Positions 1-10,856 of a DNA stretch of 64,000 nucleotides are shown here, in pieces. Position 1 is the stretch's first letter. Each line of letters starts with the position of its first letter. Below the pieces are notes generated by a model. That model made no database searches. It was not told the origin of the DNA and saw only the letters and a program-made list of their open reading frames with translations. This stretch comes from Ruegeria lacuscaerulensis (lineage in GTDB: Bacteria; Pseudomonadota; Alphaproteobacteria; Rhodobacterales; Rhodobacteraceae), in assembly GCF_013033355.1 (NCBI RefSeq), contig NZ_WQDY01000009.1:143019-207018 (forward strand). Direction: 5' to 3'. Position numbers and translations under genes: made by a program.

Positions 1-2
1 CA

Positions 3-158
3 GATGACAACCACATCCATTTTGGCGGCGGCCAAACCGAGGTGACGCTTGAGATGGCCCCTGGAGAACACACGCTGCAGCTGGTGTTGGGTGATGCGGG
101 ACATGTGCCCCATAATCCGCCCATCGTCTCCGAGGTGATCACAATCACCGTCGAATAA
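3..158 (+). CDS. DUF4399 domain protein, C-terminal end only
   Basis: This is the last 51 codons of a gene that begins before the window. It reads DDNHIHFGGGQTEVTLEM, then a PGEHTLQL segment and HVPHNPP, and ends in ITITVE before a TAA at 156-158. The HIHFGGGQTE and PGxHTLQL elements are those I associate with DUF4399, a small secreted domain of unknown function in proteobacteria. The function is unknown and nothing can be said about the N-terminus or a signal peptide. Confidence 0.75.
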   Translation, partial: DDNHIHFGGGQTEVTLEMAPGEHTLQLVLGDAGHVPHNPPIVSEVITITVE

Positions 159-197
159 AAGCAAGTCGGGCCCCGCAACGAGGCCCGGCTTGCCGCT

Positions 198-2255
<2,058 letters not shown>

Positions 2256-2260
2256 TTAGA

Positions 2261-2276
2261 TTGACGTTCACGTCAA
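2261..2276. promoter_or_regulatory. LiuR-like inverted repeat upstream of fadH
   Basis: TTGACGT-TC-ACGTCAA is a perfect 7+2+7 inverted repeat 36 bases upstream of the fadH start. The form resembles the sites described for MerR-family LiuR-type regulators of branched-chain and fatty acyl-CoA catabolism in proteobacteria. The palindrome is seen directly; the regulator is inferred, and no merR gene is in the window. Confidence 0.5.
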
Positions 2277-2364
2277 CGTTGTCACGTGAAACCTAACGTC
2301 AAAGTCTTTGCTGTTAGTCTGGCAGTTGATACAGAACCTGCATAGGAAAATTACGAGGCCGAGC

Positions 2365-2850
2365 ATGACCCCCGACCAGATCGCTAAACTGCCCTATCGT
2401 CCCTGTGTCGGGTTGATGCTCATGAATGCAGAGGGCAAGATTTTCGTCGGGCAACGTAATGACCGCCACAAGGACGCATGGCAGATGCCGCAGGGTGGTG
2501 TGGACAAAGGTGAAGACCCGCACGATGCCGCCCTGCGCGAGTTGTGGGAAGAAACCGGCGTGACCGCAGATCTGGTCGAGGTGGTGGCCGAAACCCCCGG
2601 CTGGCTGCCATATGATCTGCCTCATGACATCGTGCCGAAGATCTGGAAGGGGCGCTATCGCGGGCAGGAACAGAAATGGTTCCTGCTGCGTTTCACGGGG
2701 CGCGATGATCAGATCAATATCGAAACTGAACACCCGGAATTCACCCAATGGAAATGGCAGGAGCCCGCACATCTGGTGGACGAGATCGTGCCTTTCAAGC
2801 GGGGCGTTTACGAACAAGTGGTCGCCGCTTTTGCGGATCACCTGGACTGA
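2365..2850 (+). CDS. rppH: RNA pyrophosphohydrolase, Nudix family
   Basis: This 161-aa protein carries a complete Nudix box at residues 44-66 ([20 protein letters not shown] then TGV), preceded by [11 protein letters not shown] and WQMPQGG, the usual RppH/IalA layout. RppH converts the 5'-triphosphate of primary transcripts to monophosphate and so starts RNase E-dependent decay. Residues typical of the family ([21 protein letters not shown]) are all present and the length fits. I chose the ATG at 2365 because the Nudix fold begins directly after it; an upstream in-frame start at 2308 would add 19 residues with no family counterpart. The 3' end overlaps the convergent NYN-domain gene by 13 bases. 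Confidence 0.92.
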   Translation: MTPDQIAKLPYRPCVGLMLMNAEGKIFVGQRNDRHKDAWQMPQGGVDKGEDPHDAALRELWEETGVTADLVEVVAETPGWLPYDLPHDIVPKIWKGRYRGQEQKWFLLRFTGRDDQINIETEHPEFTQWKWQEPAHLVDEIVPFKRGVYEQVVAAFADHLD

Positions 2851-3515
2851 GCGATTTGTTCAAACCCGTCCGGTTTGAGCCGCACATGTGCATTCTGACC
2901 AGCGGGGTCCAACTCATATAATTCAGGCTTGGATTTCAGGTATTGCCGCCAGGTTTTCTCGGGGCGGTCGCTAATCCTGATGCCGTGCTGCCGGTGCATT
3001 TTGGCCCCAAGGATGGTCAGTTGCATCCCTGTCCCGGTTTTGCTGTTGCTCGCAATAATATTGCGGATTTGGCAATCCAAATCCGAGACCGATTTGGGTC
3101 GCAGCGCCTTAGGTTCCGAAAGTATTAACTCGACGAAACGAACACAGGACGCGCGTATGCTTTCAGGAGTTTTGCCCTCACCTGCACCGATTGTGGTCAC
3201 GCCACGCTCGCGCAATCTCCGGTGCAGGTGAACGAAGTCCCCGTCCGAGCTTGCGATCACGACAACGTCGATACCTTGTTGCAGAGCCACGTCCATCGCG
3301 TCGATGGCAAGCAAAAGATCGGTCGCGTTCTTTCCGCTTCCGCTGTGGATCAGTTGAAAAGCGCCGACCTCATGCCAGGAGGAATTGCGCCTTGCATTCA
3401 TGTATACCCGCGCGAAGTCCACCCGACCCGCCTGATGACCGGCCTGTAGGATCATATCGCTGTGATGGGCACTCAAATTGTCGCCATCGACCAATACGGC
3501 AACGCGCTGTGTCAT
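2838..3515 (-). CDS. NYN domain protein with C-terminal OST-HTH/LOTUS-like domain
   Basis: The 225-aa product has an N-terminal NYN (LabA/DUF88, PIN-like) domain with acidic metal-ligand motifs: LVDGDN at residues 8-13, KNATD near 62-66 and SSDGDF near 92-97. A second domain from about residue 135 ([27 protein letters not shown]) looks like OST-HTH/LOTUS, an RNA-binding winged helix. By family knowledge this is a probable ribonuclease or RNA-binding protein of unknown target. The start is the ATG at 3513-3515, since the NYN domain begins at once. A longer in-frame reading exists but has no domain content. It is convergent with rppH, and both genes concern RNA turnover. Confidence 0.8.
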   Translation of the reverse strand: MTQRVAVLVDGDNLSAHHSDMILQAGHQAGRVDFARVYMNARRNSSWHEVGAFQLIHSGSGKNATDLLLAIDAMDVALQQGIDVVVIASSDGDFVHLHRRLRERGVTTIGAGEGKTPESIRASCVRFVELILSEPKALRPKSVSDLDCQIRNIIASNSKTGTGMQLTILGAKMHRQHGIRISDRPEKTWRQYLKSKPELYELDPAGQNAHVRLKPDGFEQIAQSR

Positions 3516-3659
3516 GCGTATTAAATATCCTTTGTTCAATTCTCGGTTTGATAGTTTCGGTTTAAGGCGAAACTTGGGCCCCCCCCCTTCACTCACCCTG
3601 CGACAACTTGCCGTGAGGGGGCGTAGTTCGCACGTCGGCCCGTCTCTAGCTTGGTGCGC

Positions 3660-5033
3660 ATGAGAGACACCGTTCACAGCCCCCCCGCCATCGTCCCCGC
3701 CGGGCGCAAATTCACCGGTTCCGACCGCCGCGCGCCTCTGCGCGAGGGATTGCAAAGCTGTGGGGAATATCACGCCGGGCAGACGGCGGGGCGGTTCTAT
3801 CCTATCGCCTGCGTCGCGCTTGAGGTCACGCAGCGATGTAATCTGGATTGCACGCTGTGCTATCTCTCGGACCGGGCCGAGATGACCTATGACCCGCCTC
3901 TTTCGGTTCTGTTCGCGCGGTTGAAGACGATCTACAGCCACTATGGTACCGGAGTGTCGGTTCAGCTGACTGGGGGCGACCCGACCCTGCGCAAGGTCGA
4001 AGACCTTGAGGCGCTGTGCCGCGAAATCAAGCGCTTGGGGATGCGGTCGTGCCTAATGACCAATGGTATCCGCGCCAGCCGCGCTTTCCTGACGCGGTTG
4101 GCGGCGGCGGGGCTGGATGATGTGGCTTTTCACGTGGATATGACGCAAGAGCGCAAGGGGTTCACCTCCGAGGTCGAGCTGAACACCGTCCGCCGTGCTT
4201 ATATCCGACGCGCGCGCGGGTTGGGCCTGCGCATCCTGTTCAACACCACCGTGTTCGAGGGGAATTTTGATGACCTTCCCGCATTGGCGCGGTTTCTGCG
4301 TGACCGACCCGAGGTCGCCTTTGTCTCGTTCCAGATGCAGGCCGATACCGGGCGCGGTGTGTTGCGCGAACGGCCCGAGATGATCACGCAGGACAGCGTC
4401 GCGCGTTCGATTGAAGCTGGATACGAGGCCCCGCTGCATTTCGGCACGGCAGCTGTAGGGCATTCCAAGTGCAACAGTTATGCCAGTGTTGTAACAGCAG
4501 GCGGGCGGGCTGTTTCGTTGTTGTCAAACCAACCGCTGGTGCATCGGGTGATGACAGCGCTGGAAGGGGTGGACGACAATCAGGATGCCCATATCCGCAT
4601 TCGTCCCAAGGTCATGCGAATGATCCGGCGGCATCCTTTGCTGGCCTTGCGCGCATTGGGTCAACTTGGGCTGAGCATCACTCGTCTGGGCACTGGTCTG
4701 CTGCGTGGCCCGGTGAGGAGGCAGGCGGTTTTCATTCACAATTTCATGGCGGCAGATCAGTTGGACGAGGATCGCTGCGCCTCGTGTGTGTTTATGGTGG
4801 CCACGGCGAATGGGCCGCTGTCGATGTGCGCCCACAACGCTCAACGCGATATGCACTTGGCCAGTCCTGATCGTCTTGACGGGCCCACCGGCCCAAGCTG
4901 GTGGAACGCCGCTGTTCCGCGCTTGTCGAATGGGCCGGACCTGCCCGAGCTTAGCGACCCAGCTCTTGCCCCGATGAAACGGCTGAAAGGGCAGATGCGC
5001 GCCCTGCGCCAAATCCGAAAGGATGCCTCATGA
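3660..5033 (+). CDS. Radical SAM protein, probable SPASM-type
   Basis: This 457-aa protein has the radical SAM cluster motif CxxxCxxC at Cys60, Cys64 and Cys67 (CNLDCTLC), followed by QLTGGDPTL, the SAM-binding glycine motif. A second cysteine group near the C-terminus (CASC, later MCAH) suggests an auxiliary iron-sulfur cluster as in SPASM or twitch proteins. Its substrate is unknown. The start is taken at the ATG at 3660; a TTG three codons earlier is possible. Its TGA overlaps the ATG of the next gene (ATGA at 5030-5033), so it is translationally coupled to the DUF547 lipoprotein. The pair probably works together, perhaps in peptide or cofactor maturation, but that is inference. Confidence 0.8.
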   Translation: MRDTVHSPPAIVPAGRKFTGSDRRAPLREGLQSCGEYHAGQTAGRFYPIACVALEVTQRCNLDCTLCYLSDRAEMTYDPPLSVLFARLKTIYSHYGTGVSVQLTGGDPTLRKVEDLEALCREIKRLGMRSCLMTNGIRASRAFLTRLAAAGLDDVAFHVDMTQERKGFTSEVELNTVRRAYIRRARGLGLRILFNTTVFEGNFDDLPALARFLRDRPEVAFVSFQMQADTGRGVLRERPEMITQDSVARSIEAGYEAPLHFGTAAVGHSKCNSYASVVTAGGRAVSLLSNQPLVHRVMTALEGVDDNQDAHIRIRPKVMRMIRRHPLLALRALGQLGLSITRLGTGLLRGPVRRQAVFIHNFMAADQLDEDRCASCVFMVATANGPLSMCAHNAQRDMHLASPDRLDGPTGPSWWNAAVPRLSNGPDLPELSDPALAPMKRLKGQMRALRQIRKDAS

Positions 5034-5869
5034 GACGTTTGCTGATCCTTCTGTTGCTGCCCTTGCTGCCCGCCTGTGCCAGTGTCGAACGACTGGCCCT
5101 TCCCGCGCCCGAGCCTTTGGCAAATAGCGCTCTGACCCGCGCAGCCCAACCACCCGGAGAGCGTGTGGATCACCGCGACTGGACCGCCTTTCTGAACCGC
5201 TATGTCGCACCCGATGCGCAGGGGGTGAATCGCGTGGCTTACGGGCAGGTCTCGGCCGACGACAGGGTGCGTCTGGACGGGTATATCGAAGATTTGCAAG
5301 CGGTGGACCCTGCGGCGCTGACCCGTGATCAACAGTTGGCCTATTGGATCAACATGTACAACGCGGTGACGGTGGATGTGATCCTTGAAAACTACCCCGT
5401 CGCCTCGATCCGCGACATCAAGGACGGGCCGCTGTCGATCGGGCCGTGGAACCGGCCTCTGGTCACGGTCGCTGGGCAGAGCTTGACTCTGAACGAGATC
5501 GAGCACCGCATCATCCGCCCTGAATTCAACGAGCCGCGCATTCATTATGCCCTGAACTGTGCCGCGGTGGGCTGCCCCAACCTGATGGACCGTGCCTGGC
5601 AGGCCGACACGCTGGAACGTGACTTTGCCGCCGCCGAACGCGCCTATATCAACGACACGCGCGGGGTCCGATTCAATGACAATGGCGGGCTGATCCTGTC
5701 CAAGATCTTCATCTGGTTCCGAGAGGATTTCGGACCGAACGAGCAGGCGGTTCTGGCGTATATCCAGACTGCCGCCGATCCGGATCTGAAGGCACGATTG
5801 CAGGACGTGCCGCGTGTTCGGGCCTATCAATATGATTGGGCCCTGAACGACGCGGCAGCGGGGTCTTAG
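5030..5869 (+). CDS. DUF547 domain lipoprotein
   Basis: The 279-aa product starts with a lipoprotein signal, MRRLLILLLLPLLPAC, with lipobox LPAC and predicted lipidated Cys16. The rest is a DUF547 domain with YWINMYNAVTVD near 105-116 and the conserved LNCAAVGCPNL motif near 177-187. DUF547 proteins are thought to have a papain/transglutaminase-like fold; the biochemical role is unknown. It is coupled by a 4-base overlap to the upstream radical SAM gene and is followed, four bases on, by the end of the convergent kinase gene. Envelope location is supported by the signal; function is open. Confidence 0.82.
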   Translation: MRRLLILLLLPLLPACASVERLALPAPEPLANSALTRAAQPPGERVDHRDWTAFLNRYVAPDAQGVNRVAYGQVSADDRVRLDGYIEDLQAVDPAALTRDQQLAYWINMYNAVTVDVILENYPVASIRDIKDGPLSIGPWNRPLVTVAGQSLTLNEIEHRIIRPEFNEPRIHYALNCAAVGCPNLMDRAWQADTLERDFAAAERAYINDTRGVRFNDNGGLILSKIFIWFREDFGPNEQAVLAYIQTAADPDLKARLQDVPRVRAYQYDWALNDAAAGS

Positions 5870-5873
5870 GCGC

Positions 5874-6863
5874 TTACAGCAAGCCTTCTGCCCGCAGCAG
5901 CTCCTGCATGTTTGCCTCGGGGCGGGGGCCGATATGGCTGATCACTTCGCGGGCGCAGACGTTGCCGATCTTGGCGCAGGTCTCGTAATCGCGGCCCGTG
6001 GCCATACCAAACAGGAACCCTGCCGCGAACTGATCGCCCGCACCGGTGGCGTCCACGGGCACAACCTTTTCCACTGGTACATCCACGCGCTGACCGCCGA
6101 ACAAAACCGTCACGCCATCACCCGACCGGGTACATACGACCAGAGGGCAAATCGCGGCGGTTTTGGCCAGAGCGTCCTCAAGATCATCGGTTTCGAACAG
6201 CGATTTGATCTCGGCCTCGTTGCCGATCACGAAATCCAGCTCGTTCTCGATCAGCAGCAGGAAATCGACCCGGTGACGTTCCACGCAGAACGGATCGGAA
6301 ATCGCGATCCCCGCCTTGCCTCCGCCCCTGTGACAGGTGCGCGCGGCCTCAAGAAACGCGGCTTTGCCCTTTTCCTTGTCGAACAGATACCCCTCAAGGA
6401 ACATGATCTGGCTGTTGCCTGACACGTCCTCGGATACGTCCAGAGATGACAGTTCCGATGAAATGCCCAGATAGGTGTTCATTGACCGTTCGCCATCGGG
6501 CGAGACAAAGATCATCGAGCGTGAGGTCGGCAGCTCGCCACCCGGCACCGGCGGGTTGACGAAATCAACCCCGTCCTCGTTCATCGCATCCGCATAGAAC
6601 CGCCCCAGCGCGTCGTCATGCACCCGGCCAATGAAGGCCGCATCCAGGCCCAACGCACCTGCACCCGCGATTGTATTCGCGACCGAGCCACCCGGCGTCT
6701 GCACGCGCCCCTCCATCGAGGCATAGAGCACTTCACCGCGTTCCTGCTCGATCAGCTGCATGATGCCTTTTTCGATGCCCATCAGCTCCAGAAAGCTGTC
6801 ATCGGCCTGAGAGATCACGTCCACAACGGCGTTGCCGATACCGGTGAGTTGATACGTTTTCAT
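5874..6863 (-). CDS. PfkB-family carbohydrate/adenosine kinase
   Basis: This 329-aa protein is a ribokinase-like (PfkB) sugar or nucleoside kinase. It has the GIGNAVVDV start, the substrate-side glycine motif TPGGSVANT near 60-68, and the catalytic DATGAGDQFAAGFLFG signature near 280-295 with its catalytic Asp. It most resembles the bacterial adenosine kinase/sugar kinase group. ATP would phosphorylate adenosine or a sugar; the exact substrate cannot be told. I chose the ATG at 6861-6863 because the family's N-terminal strand starts immediately. Its start overlaps the stop of nth by 4 bases, so nth and this kinase are co-transcribed. Confidence 0.85.
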   Translation of the reverse strand: MKTYQLTGIGNAVVDVISQADDSFLELMGIEKGIMQLIEQERGEVLYASMEGRVQTPGGSVANTIAGAGALGLDAAFIGRVHDDALGRFYADAMNEDGVDFVNPPVPGGELPTSRSMIFVSPDGERSMNTYLGISSELSSLDVSEDVSGNSQIMFLEGYLFDKEKGKAAFLEAARTCHRGGGKAGIAISDPFCVERHRVDFLLLIENELDFVIGNEAEIKSLFETDDLEDALAKTAAICPLVVCTRSGDGVTVLFGGQRVDVPVEKVVPVDATGAGDQFAAGFLFGMATGRDYETCAKIGNVCAREVISHIGPRPEANMQELLRAEGLL

Positions 6864-7504
6864 AGGGTCTTGTCCTCGAATTGACAGAGATCGCGGATGA
6901 TACAGGTTCCGCACAGTGGTTTGCGCGCCTTGCAGTGATAGCGCCCATGAAGGATCAGCCAGTGATGCGCGTGAAGTTGAAAATCTGCGGGAATATTGTC
7001 TTCGACGGCGCGCTCGACCGCGTCCACGTCTTTGCCGGGGCAGATACCGGTACGGTTCCCGACGCGAAAGATATGCGTGTCCACCGCCTGTGCCGGTTGC
7101 CGCCACCACATGTTCAGCACCACATTGGCCGTCTTGCGCCCGACACCGGGCAGCGATTGCAGCGCGGCGCGGGAATTGGGCACTTCGCCACCATACTCAT
7201 CGACCAGAATACGACTGAGTTTGATGACGTTCTTGGCCTTCTGGCGGAACAGGCCGATGGTCTTGATATGCTCGGTCAGGCCCTCTTCGCCCAGATCCAG
7301 CATCTTTTGCGGCGTGTCGGCGATTTTGAACAGCTCTTTGGTGGCTTTGTTGACGCCCGCATCGGTGGCCTGCGCCGACAGCGCGACGGCGACGACCAGA
7401 GTGTAGACGTTCACATGATCCAACTCGCCCTTGGGTTCGGGGTCGGCGTCCTGAAAACGCGTAAAGATCTCGCGGATCGTGTGGTAGTCGAGTTGCTTTG
7501 CCAT
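6860..7504 (-). CDS. nth: Endonuclease III
   Basis: The 214-aa product is the base-excision repair DNA glycosylase/AP lyase endonuclease III. The helix-hairpin-helix LPGVGRKTANVVLN carries the catalytic Lys, and VDTHIFRVGNRTG the catalytic Asp. The C-terminal [4Fe-4S] loop is Cys191, Cys198, Cys201 and Cys207 (spacing 6-2-5). The enzyme excises oxidised pyrimidines. The start is set at the ATG at 7502-7504, which gives the normal length. It is divergent from the Ada-like gene, another DNA repair gene, with 116 bases between them, and is coupled to the downstream PfkB gene. Confidence 0.95.
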   Translation of the reverse strand: MAKQLDYHTIREIFTRFQDADPEPKGELDHVNVYTLVVAVALSAQATDAGVNKATKELFKIADTPQKMLDLGEEGLTEHIKTIGLFRQKAKNVIKLSRILVDEYGGEVPNSRAALQSLPGVGRKTANVVLNMWWRQPAQAVDTHIFRVGNRTGICPGKDVDAVERAVEDNIPADFQLHAHHWLILHGRYHCKARKPLCGTCIIRDLCQFEDKTL

Positions 7505-7620
7505 CCGGGCCTTAATGCCGCCCAAGGGCCTGTGACACAAGCCCAAAGCCAATGCGCAGGTTTCGGGTCGCGGGGATGAGCGTGGCGGGATATGGTCGGG
7601 GACAGAAGATGAGGTGAGAT

Positions 7621-8463
7621 ATGAACGTCCAGACACCGGAAAGCGGATACCATTACAACGTCATGCGCCGCGCGATCGAGTTGATTGATCAGGGCGGCGA
7701 ATCCCTGTCGCTGGACGAGCTGGCCCGCCAGATGGACATGAGCCCGGCCCATTTTCAGCGCCTGTTCTCGCGCTGGACCGGGGTATCGCCGAAACGCTAT
7801 CAGCAATATCTGACGCTGGGCCACGCCAAGGCGCTGCTGCGCGAGCGGTTCACCACGTTGGAGACGGCGCATAACGTGGGGCTGTCCGGGTCCGGTCGCC
7901 TGCACGATCTGTTCCTGAAATGGGAATCCATGAGCCCCGGCGAATATGCCCGCAAAGGCGATGGCCTGACGATTTGCTGGGGCTGGTTCGACTGCCCCTT
8001 TGGCCCGACTTTGGTGATGGGCACCGACAAGGGCATCTGCGGCATGGCCTTTGGCGCGGAAACCGGCGAAGCGGCGGCGATGGAGGATATGACCTCGCGC
8101 TGGCCCAAAGCCCGCTATGTCGAGAGTGCCGAAAAACTGCGCCCCTGGGTCCAGGCGTCATTTGGTGCCGATCGCGCGGTGACGCCGCTGCACCTGATCG
8201 GCTCGCCCCTGCAGATCAAAGTGTGGGAAGCGCTGATGCATATCCCTTCGGGGCAGGTCACGACCTATTCCGAGATCGCGCAGCGGGTGGGGTCACCACA
8301 GGCGGTGCGGGCCGTGGGCACGGCGGTTGGGCGCAACCCGGTCAGCTGGCTGATCCCCTGTCACCGGGCGTTGCGCAAATCGGGCGGCCTGGGCGGTTAT
8401 CACTGGGGTCTGCCCGTCAAACGTGCGATGCTGGCCTATGAAGCCGCGCAGGCGGATGCCTGA
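7621..8463 (+). CDS. AraC-type HTH fused to methylated-DNA--protein-cysteine methyltransferase (Ada-like)
   Basis: This 280-aa fusion has an AraC-family HTH at about residues 25-110 (SLDELARQMDMSPAHFQRLF) and a C-terminal O6-alkylguanine transferase with IPCHRAL and acceptor Cys247. It lacks the N-terminal zinc-binding Ada domain that repairs phosphotriesters, so it is an Ada variant that could repair O6-methylguanine and may regulate genes by another cue. A ribosome site (GAGGTGAG) precedes the ATG at 7621. A strong hairpin follows the stop at 8472-8491. It is divergent from nth. Confidence 0.88.
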   Translation: MNVQTPESGYHYNVMRRAIELIDQGGESLSLDELARQMDMSPAHFQRLFSRWTGVSPKRYQQYLTLGHAKALLRERFTTLETAHNVGLSGSGRLHDLFLKWESMSPGEYARKGDGLTICWGWFDCPFGPTLVMGTDKGICGMAFGAETGEAAAMEDMTSRWPKARYVESAEKLRPWVQASFGADRAVTPLHLIGSPLQIKVWEALMHIPSGQVTTYSEIAQRVGSPQAVRAVGTAVGRNPVSWLIPCHRALRKSGGLGGYHWGLPVKRAMLAYEAAQADA

Positions 8464-8471
8464 AACAGAGC

Positions 8472-8491
8472 GAGGCACCGCAAGGTGCCTC
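8472..8491. terminator. Hairpin between the Ada-like gene and the aldehyde dehydrogenase gene
   Basis: GAGGCACC-GCAA-GGTGCCTC is a perfect 8-bp stem with a stable GNRA tetraloop, lying between two convergent genes. No clear T-run follows on either strand, so it may be a terminator of both transcripts or a 3'-end stabilising structure. Confidence 0.6.
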
Positions 8492-8513
8492 ACTATTGGA
8501 TCACTAGGGATGC

Positions 8514-9953
8514 TTACTCGGCGGCCCAGCCGCCGACGGCTTTGACCTCAAGGAAATCCTCCAGCCCCCAAACGCCGCCTTCGCGCCCGTTGCCGGATTG
8601 CTTCATCCCGCCAAACGGAGACCCAGCACTGCGCGACTGGCCGTTCATCTCAACCATGCCGGATCGCAGCACGCGGGCCATGCGGTTGGCGCGGTCACCG
8701 TCCTGTGTCTGGACATAGTTGGTCAGGCCATAAGGCGTGTCATTGGCAATCTCGACGGCCTCTTCTTCGGTGTCGAAGGGGATCATGGTCAGGACCGGGC
8801 CAAAGATTTCCTCTCGCGCGATGGTCATCTGGTTGGTGGCGTCGGCAAAGACGGTGGGGCGCACGTAGTAGCCCTTGTTCAGACCCTCGGGCCGTCCGGT
8901 GCCACCGGCAACCAAACGAGCGCCTTCGTCGATGCCCTTCTGGATCAGGTCTTGTATCTTAGTCCACTGCAGTCCGTTCACTACGGGGCCGATATGGCGA
9001 CCTTCTTCCAGCGCGGGACCGACGGCGACTTTGGCGGCCACCTCGGCTGCGGTTTCAACCGCTTGGTCATAGATCGGGCGCTGAACCAACATACGGCTTG
9101 GCGCATTACAACTTTGGCCGGTGTTGTTCATCATGTGCAAAACGCCACGTTTGACCGCTTTTTCATCGGCGTCCGCAAAGACAACGTTTGCGCCTTTGCC
9201 GCCTAGTTCCAGATGCACTTTCTTCAGTGTATCTGCTGCATTCTTGGAAATCGCAGTTCCCGCGCGGGTCGAACCTGTAAAGCTGATCATATCCACGTCC
9301 GGGTGCGCCGACAGCTGAGACCCCACGCCCACACCATCACCGTTCACCAGATTGAACACGCCTGCAGGAAAGCCTGCCGCGTCCATCATCTCGGCGAAGA
9401 TCATCGCGTTCAGGGGGCTTTGCTCGGACGGCTTCAGCACCATCGTACAGCCTGCAATCGCCGCTGCGCCAACTTTCAGGGTAATCTGGTTCATCGGCCA
9501 GTTCCATGGCGTGATCAATGCGGCAACACCCACCGCCTCGTAGATGATCCGGTCATTGGGCGCATGATCGCCCAGCGGGCGTTCAAATTGGAATGCCTTT
9601 GCGGCGCGGATAAAGTTCTTAAGATGGTAAACCCCTGCGCCTGATTGCTGCGTACGGGCCATGTCGATTGGCGCGCCCATTTCCATAGACATCGCCTGCG
9701 CAAGGTCTTCTGAACGTGATGCGTAGACCTCGACCAGTTTCTCGACCAGAGCGATGCGGTCTTCTACCGGGGTTCCCATCCAGCCCGGGAGGGCCGCCTT
9801 TGCCGCCGCTACAGCAGCGTCGGTATCCGGTTGTGATCCAAGGGAAATGACCGCACAGGGCTCTTCGGTCGAGGGGTTGATGACTTCGAAATCATTGGTC
9901 GCTGCAGGACTTGTCCATTCGCCATTGATGTAGAAGTTACGCTTTTCGATCAT
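8514..9953 (-). CDS. NAD(P)-dependent aldehyde dehydrogenase
   Basis: This 479-aa protein is a standard aldehyde dehydrogenase. It contains the PWNWPMNQ segment near residues 145-152, the LELGGKGANVVF motif with the general-base Glu near 248, and NNTGQSCNAPSRM with the nucleophilic Cys near 283. The C-terminal PFGGMKQSGNGREGG is typical of the broad aldehyde dehydrogenase class (ALDH1/2-like). It oxidises an aldehyde to the acid; the substrate is not evident from the sequence. An inverted repeat sits just upstream of its start at 9977-9992. It is divergent from the peroxiredoxin gene. Confidence 0.9.
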   Translation of the reverse strand: MIEKRNFYINGEWTSPAATNDFEVINPSTEEPCAVISLGSQPDTDAAVAAAKAALPGWMGTPVEDRIALVEKLVEVYASRSEDLAQAMSMEMGAPIDMARTQQSGAGVYHLKNFIRAAKAFQFERPLGDHAPNDRIIYEAVGVAALITPWNWPMNQITLKVGAAAIAGCTMVLKPSEQSPLNAMIFAEMMDAAGFPAGVFNLVNGDGVGVGSQLSAHPDVDMISFTGSTRAGTAISKNAADTLKKVHLELGGKGANVVFADADEKAVKRGVLHMMNNTGQSCNAPSRMLVQRPIYDQAVETAAEVAAKVAVGPALEEGRHIGPVVNGLQWTKIQDLIQKGIDEGARLVAGGTGRPEGLNKGYYVRPTVFADATNQMTIAREEIFGPVLTMIPFDTEEEAVEIANDTPYGLTNYVQTQDGDRANRMARVLRSGMVEMNGQSRSAGSPFGGMKQSGNGREGGVWGLEDFLEVKAVGGWAAE

Positions 9954-9976
9954 GCTGCAACCCTTTCGTAGTTGAC

Positions 9977-9992
9977 CCGACCGGTTGGTCGG
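9977..9992. promoter_or_regulatory. TetR-type inverted repeat upstream of the aldehyde dehydrogenase
   Basis: CCGACC-GGTT-GGTCGG is a perfect 6+4+6 inverted repeat 24-39 bases upstream of the aldehyde dehydrogenase ATG. Such ACCGACC half-sites are common for TetR-family repressors. No tetR gene is adjacent, so the regulator is unknown. Confidence 0.4.
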
Positions 9993-10161
9993 TTTTTCGC
10001 CGCAACCTTGTCACCATGGTAGACGCCGGGCAAGGGACAATTCCGTGTGGGCTTCAAATCGAAATGCGTGAATTTAAACTCGATCTGGAAACAGCAGTTT
10101 AACTTATGGGCAAATTGATTAAGTTCTCATCAGGCTTACCAGTATCAGAAGGAGAGGCCCC

Positions 10162-10812
10162 ATGGGTTTGCGTATCAATGACACCGTCCCGAATTTCACC
10201 GCAGAAACGGATCAGGGCACCATTCAGTTTCATGACTGGATTGGCGATAGCTGGGCGATTCTGTTCTCGCACCCAAAGGATTTTACCCCTGTCTGCACCA
10301 CCGAGTTTTCCGCCGTTGCGCAGTTGAATGACGAATGGGCGGCGCGAAACACCAAGGTTCTTGGCGTCTCGGTCGACGGCGTAGAGGACCACAAGAAGTG
10401 GAAAAAGGACATCGAGGCTTACGGCAACGCCAATCCCGGTTTCCCTATCATCGCTGATGACGGGCTTGCGGTTTCAAAAGCCTTTGACATGCTGCCCGCC
10501 GAAGCGTATTTGCCCGACGGCCGTACCCCTGCAGACAGCGCCACGGTGCGCTCTGTCTTTATCATTGGCCCCGACAAGCAATTGAAGCTGTCGATGACCT
10601 ATCCGATGACAGTGGGCCGCAACTTTGCGGAAATCCTGCGTGCGCTGGACGGTCTGCAAATGAGCAGCAAGGGCGTTGCAACCCCGGCCAACTGGGTACC
10701 GGGCGAGGACGTGATTATCCCGCCTGCAGTTTCCAACGAAGAAGCCAAAGAGAAATTCGGCGAGTTCGAAACGATCTTTCCCTATCTGCGCAAAACCAAA
10801 GCGCCAAGCTAA
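10162..10812 (+). CDS. 1-Cys peroxiredoxin (Prx6 family)
   Basis: The 216-aa product reduces hydrogen peroxide and organic hydroperoxides. It has the Prx6-type active site HPKDFTPVCTTEF with peroxidatic Cys45, and the long C-terminal dimer domain (VATPANWVPGEDVIIPP). I see no resolving cysteine in the C-terminal part, as expected for the 1-Cys class. The ATG at 10162 follows GGAGAG at the right distance; an earlier in-frame start at 10106 lacks one. A clear rho-independent terminator follows at 10820-10845, so this is a single-gene transcript. Confidence 0.93.
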   Translation: MGLRINDTVPNFTAETDQGTIQFHDWIGDSWAILFSHPKDFTPVCTTEFSAVAQLNDEWAARNTKVLGVSVDGVEDHKKWKKDIEAYGNANPGFPIIADDGLAVSKAFDMLPAEAYLPDGRTPADSATVRSVFIIGPDKQLKLSMTYPMTVGRNFAEILRALDGLQMSSKGVATPANWVPGEDVIIPPAVSNEEAKEKFGEFETIFPYLRKTKAPS

Positions 10813-10819
10813 TACACAG

Positions 10820-10845
10820 AGCGGGGCGTAAAGCCCCGCTTTTTT
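10820..10845 (+). terminator. Rho-independent terminator of the peroxiredoxin gene
   Basis: AGCGGGGC-GTAAA-GCCCCGCT forms a perfect 8-bp stem with a 5-base loop and runs directly into six T residues. It lies 8 bases after the peroxiredoxin stop codon. Confidence 0.93.
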
Positions 10846-10856
10846 AACTGCGCGTG

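Noticed and set aside
3478..3663. 61-codon plus-strand frame overlapping the start of the radical SAM gene.
   Set aside because: It is opposite the NYN gene start and overlaps the radical SAM gene in another frame; no supporting signal.
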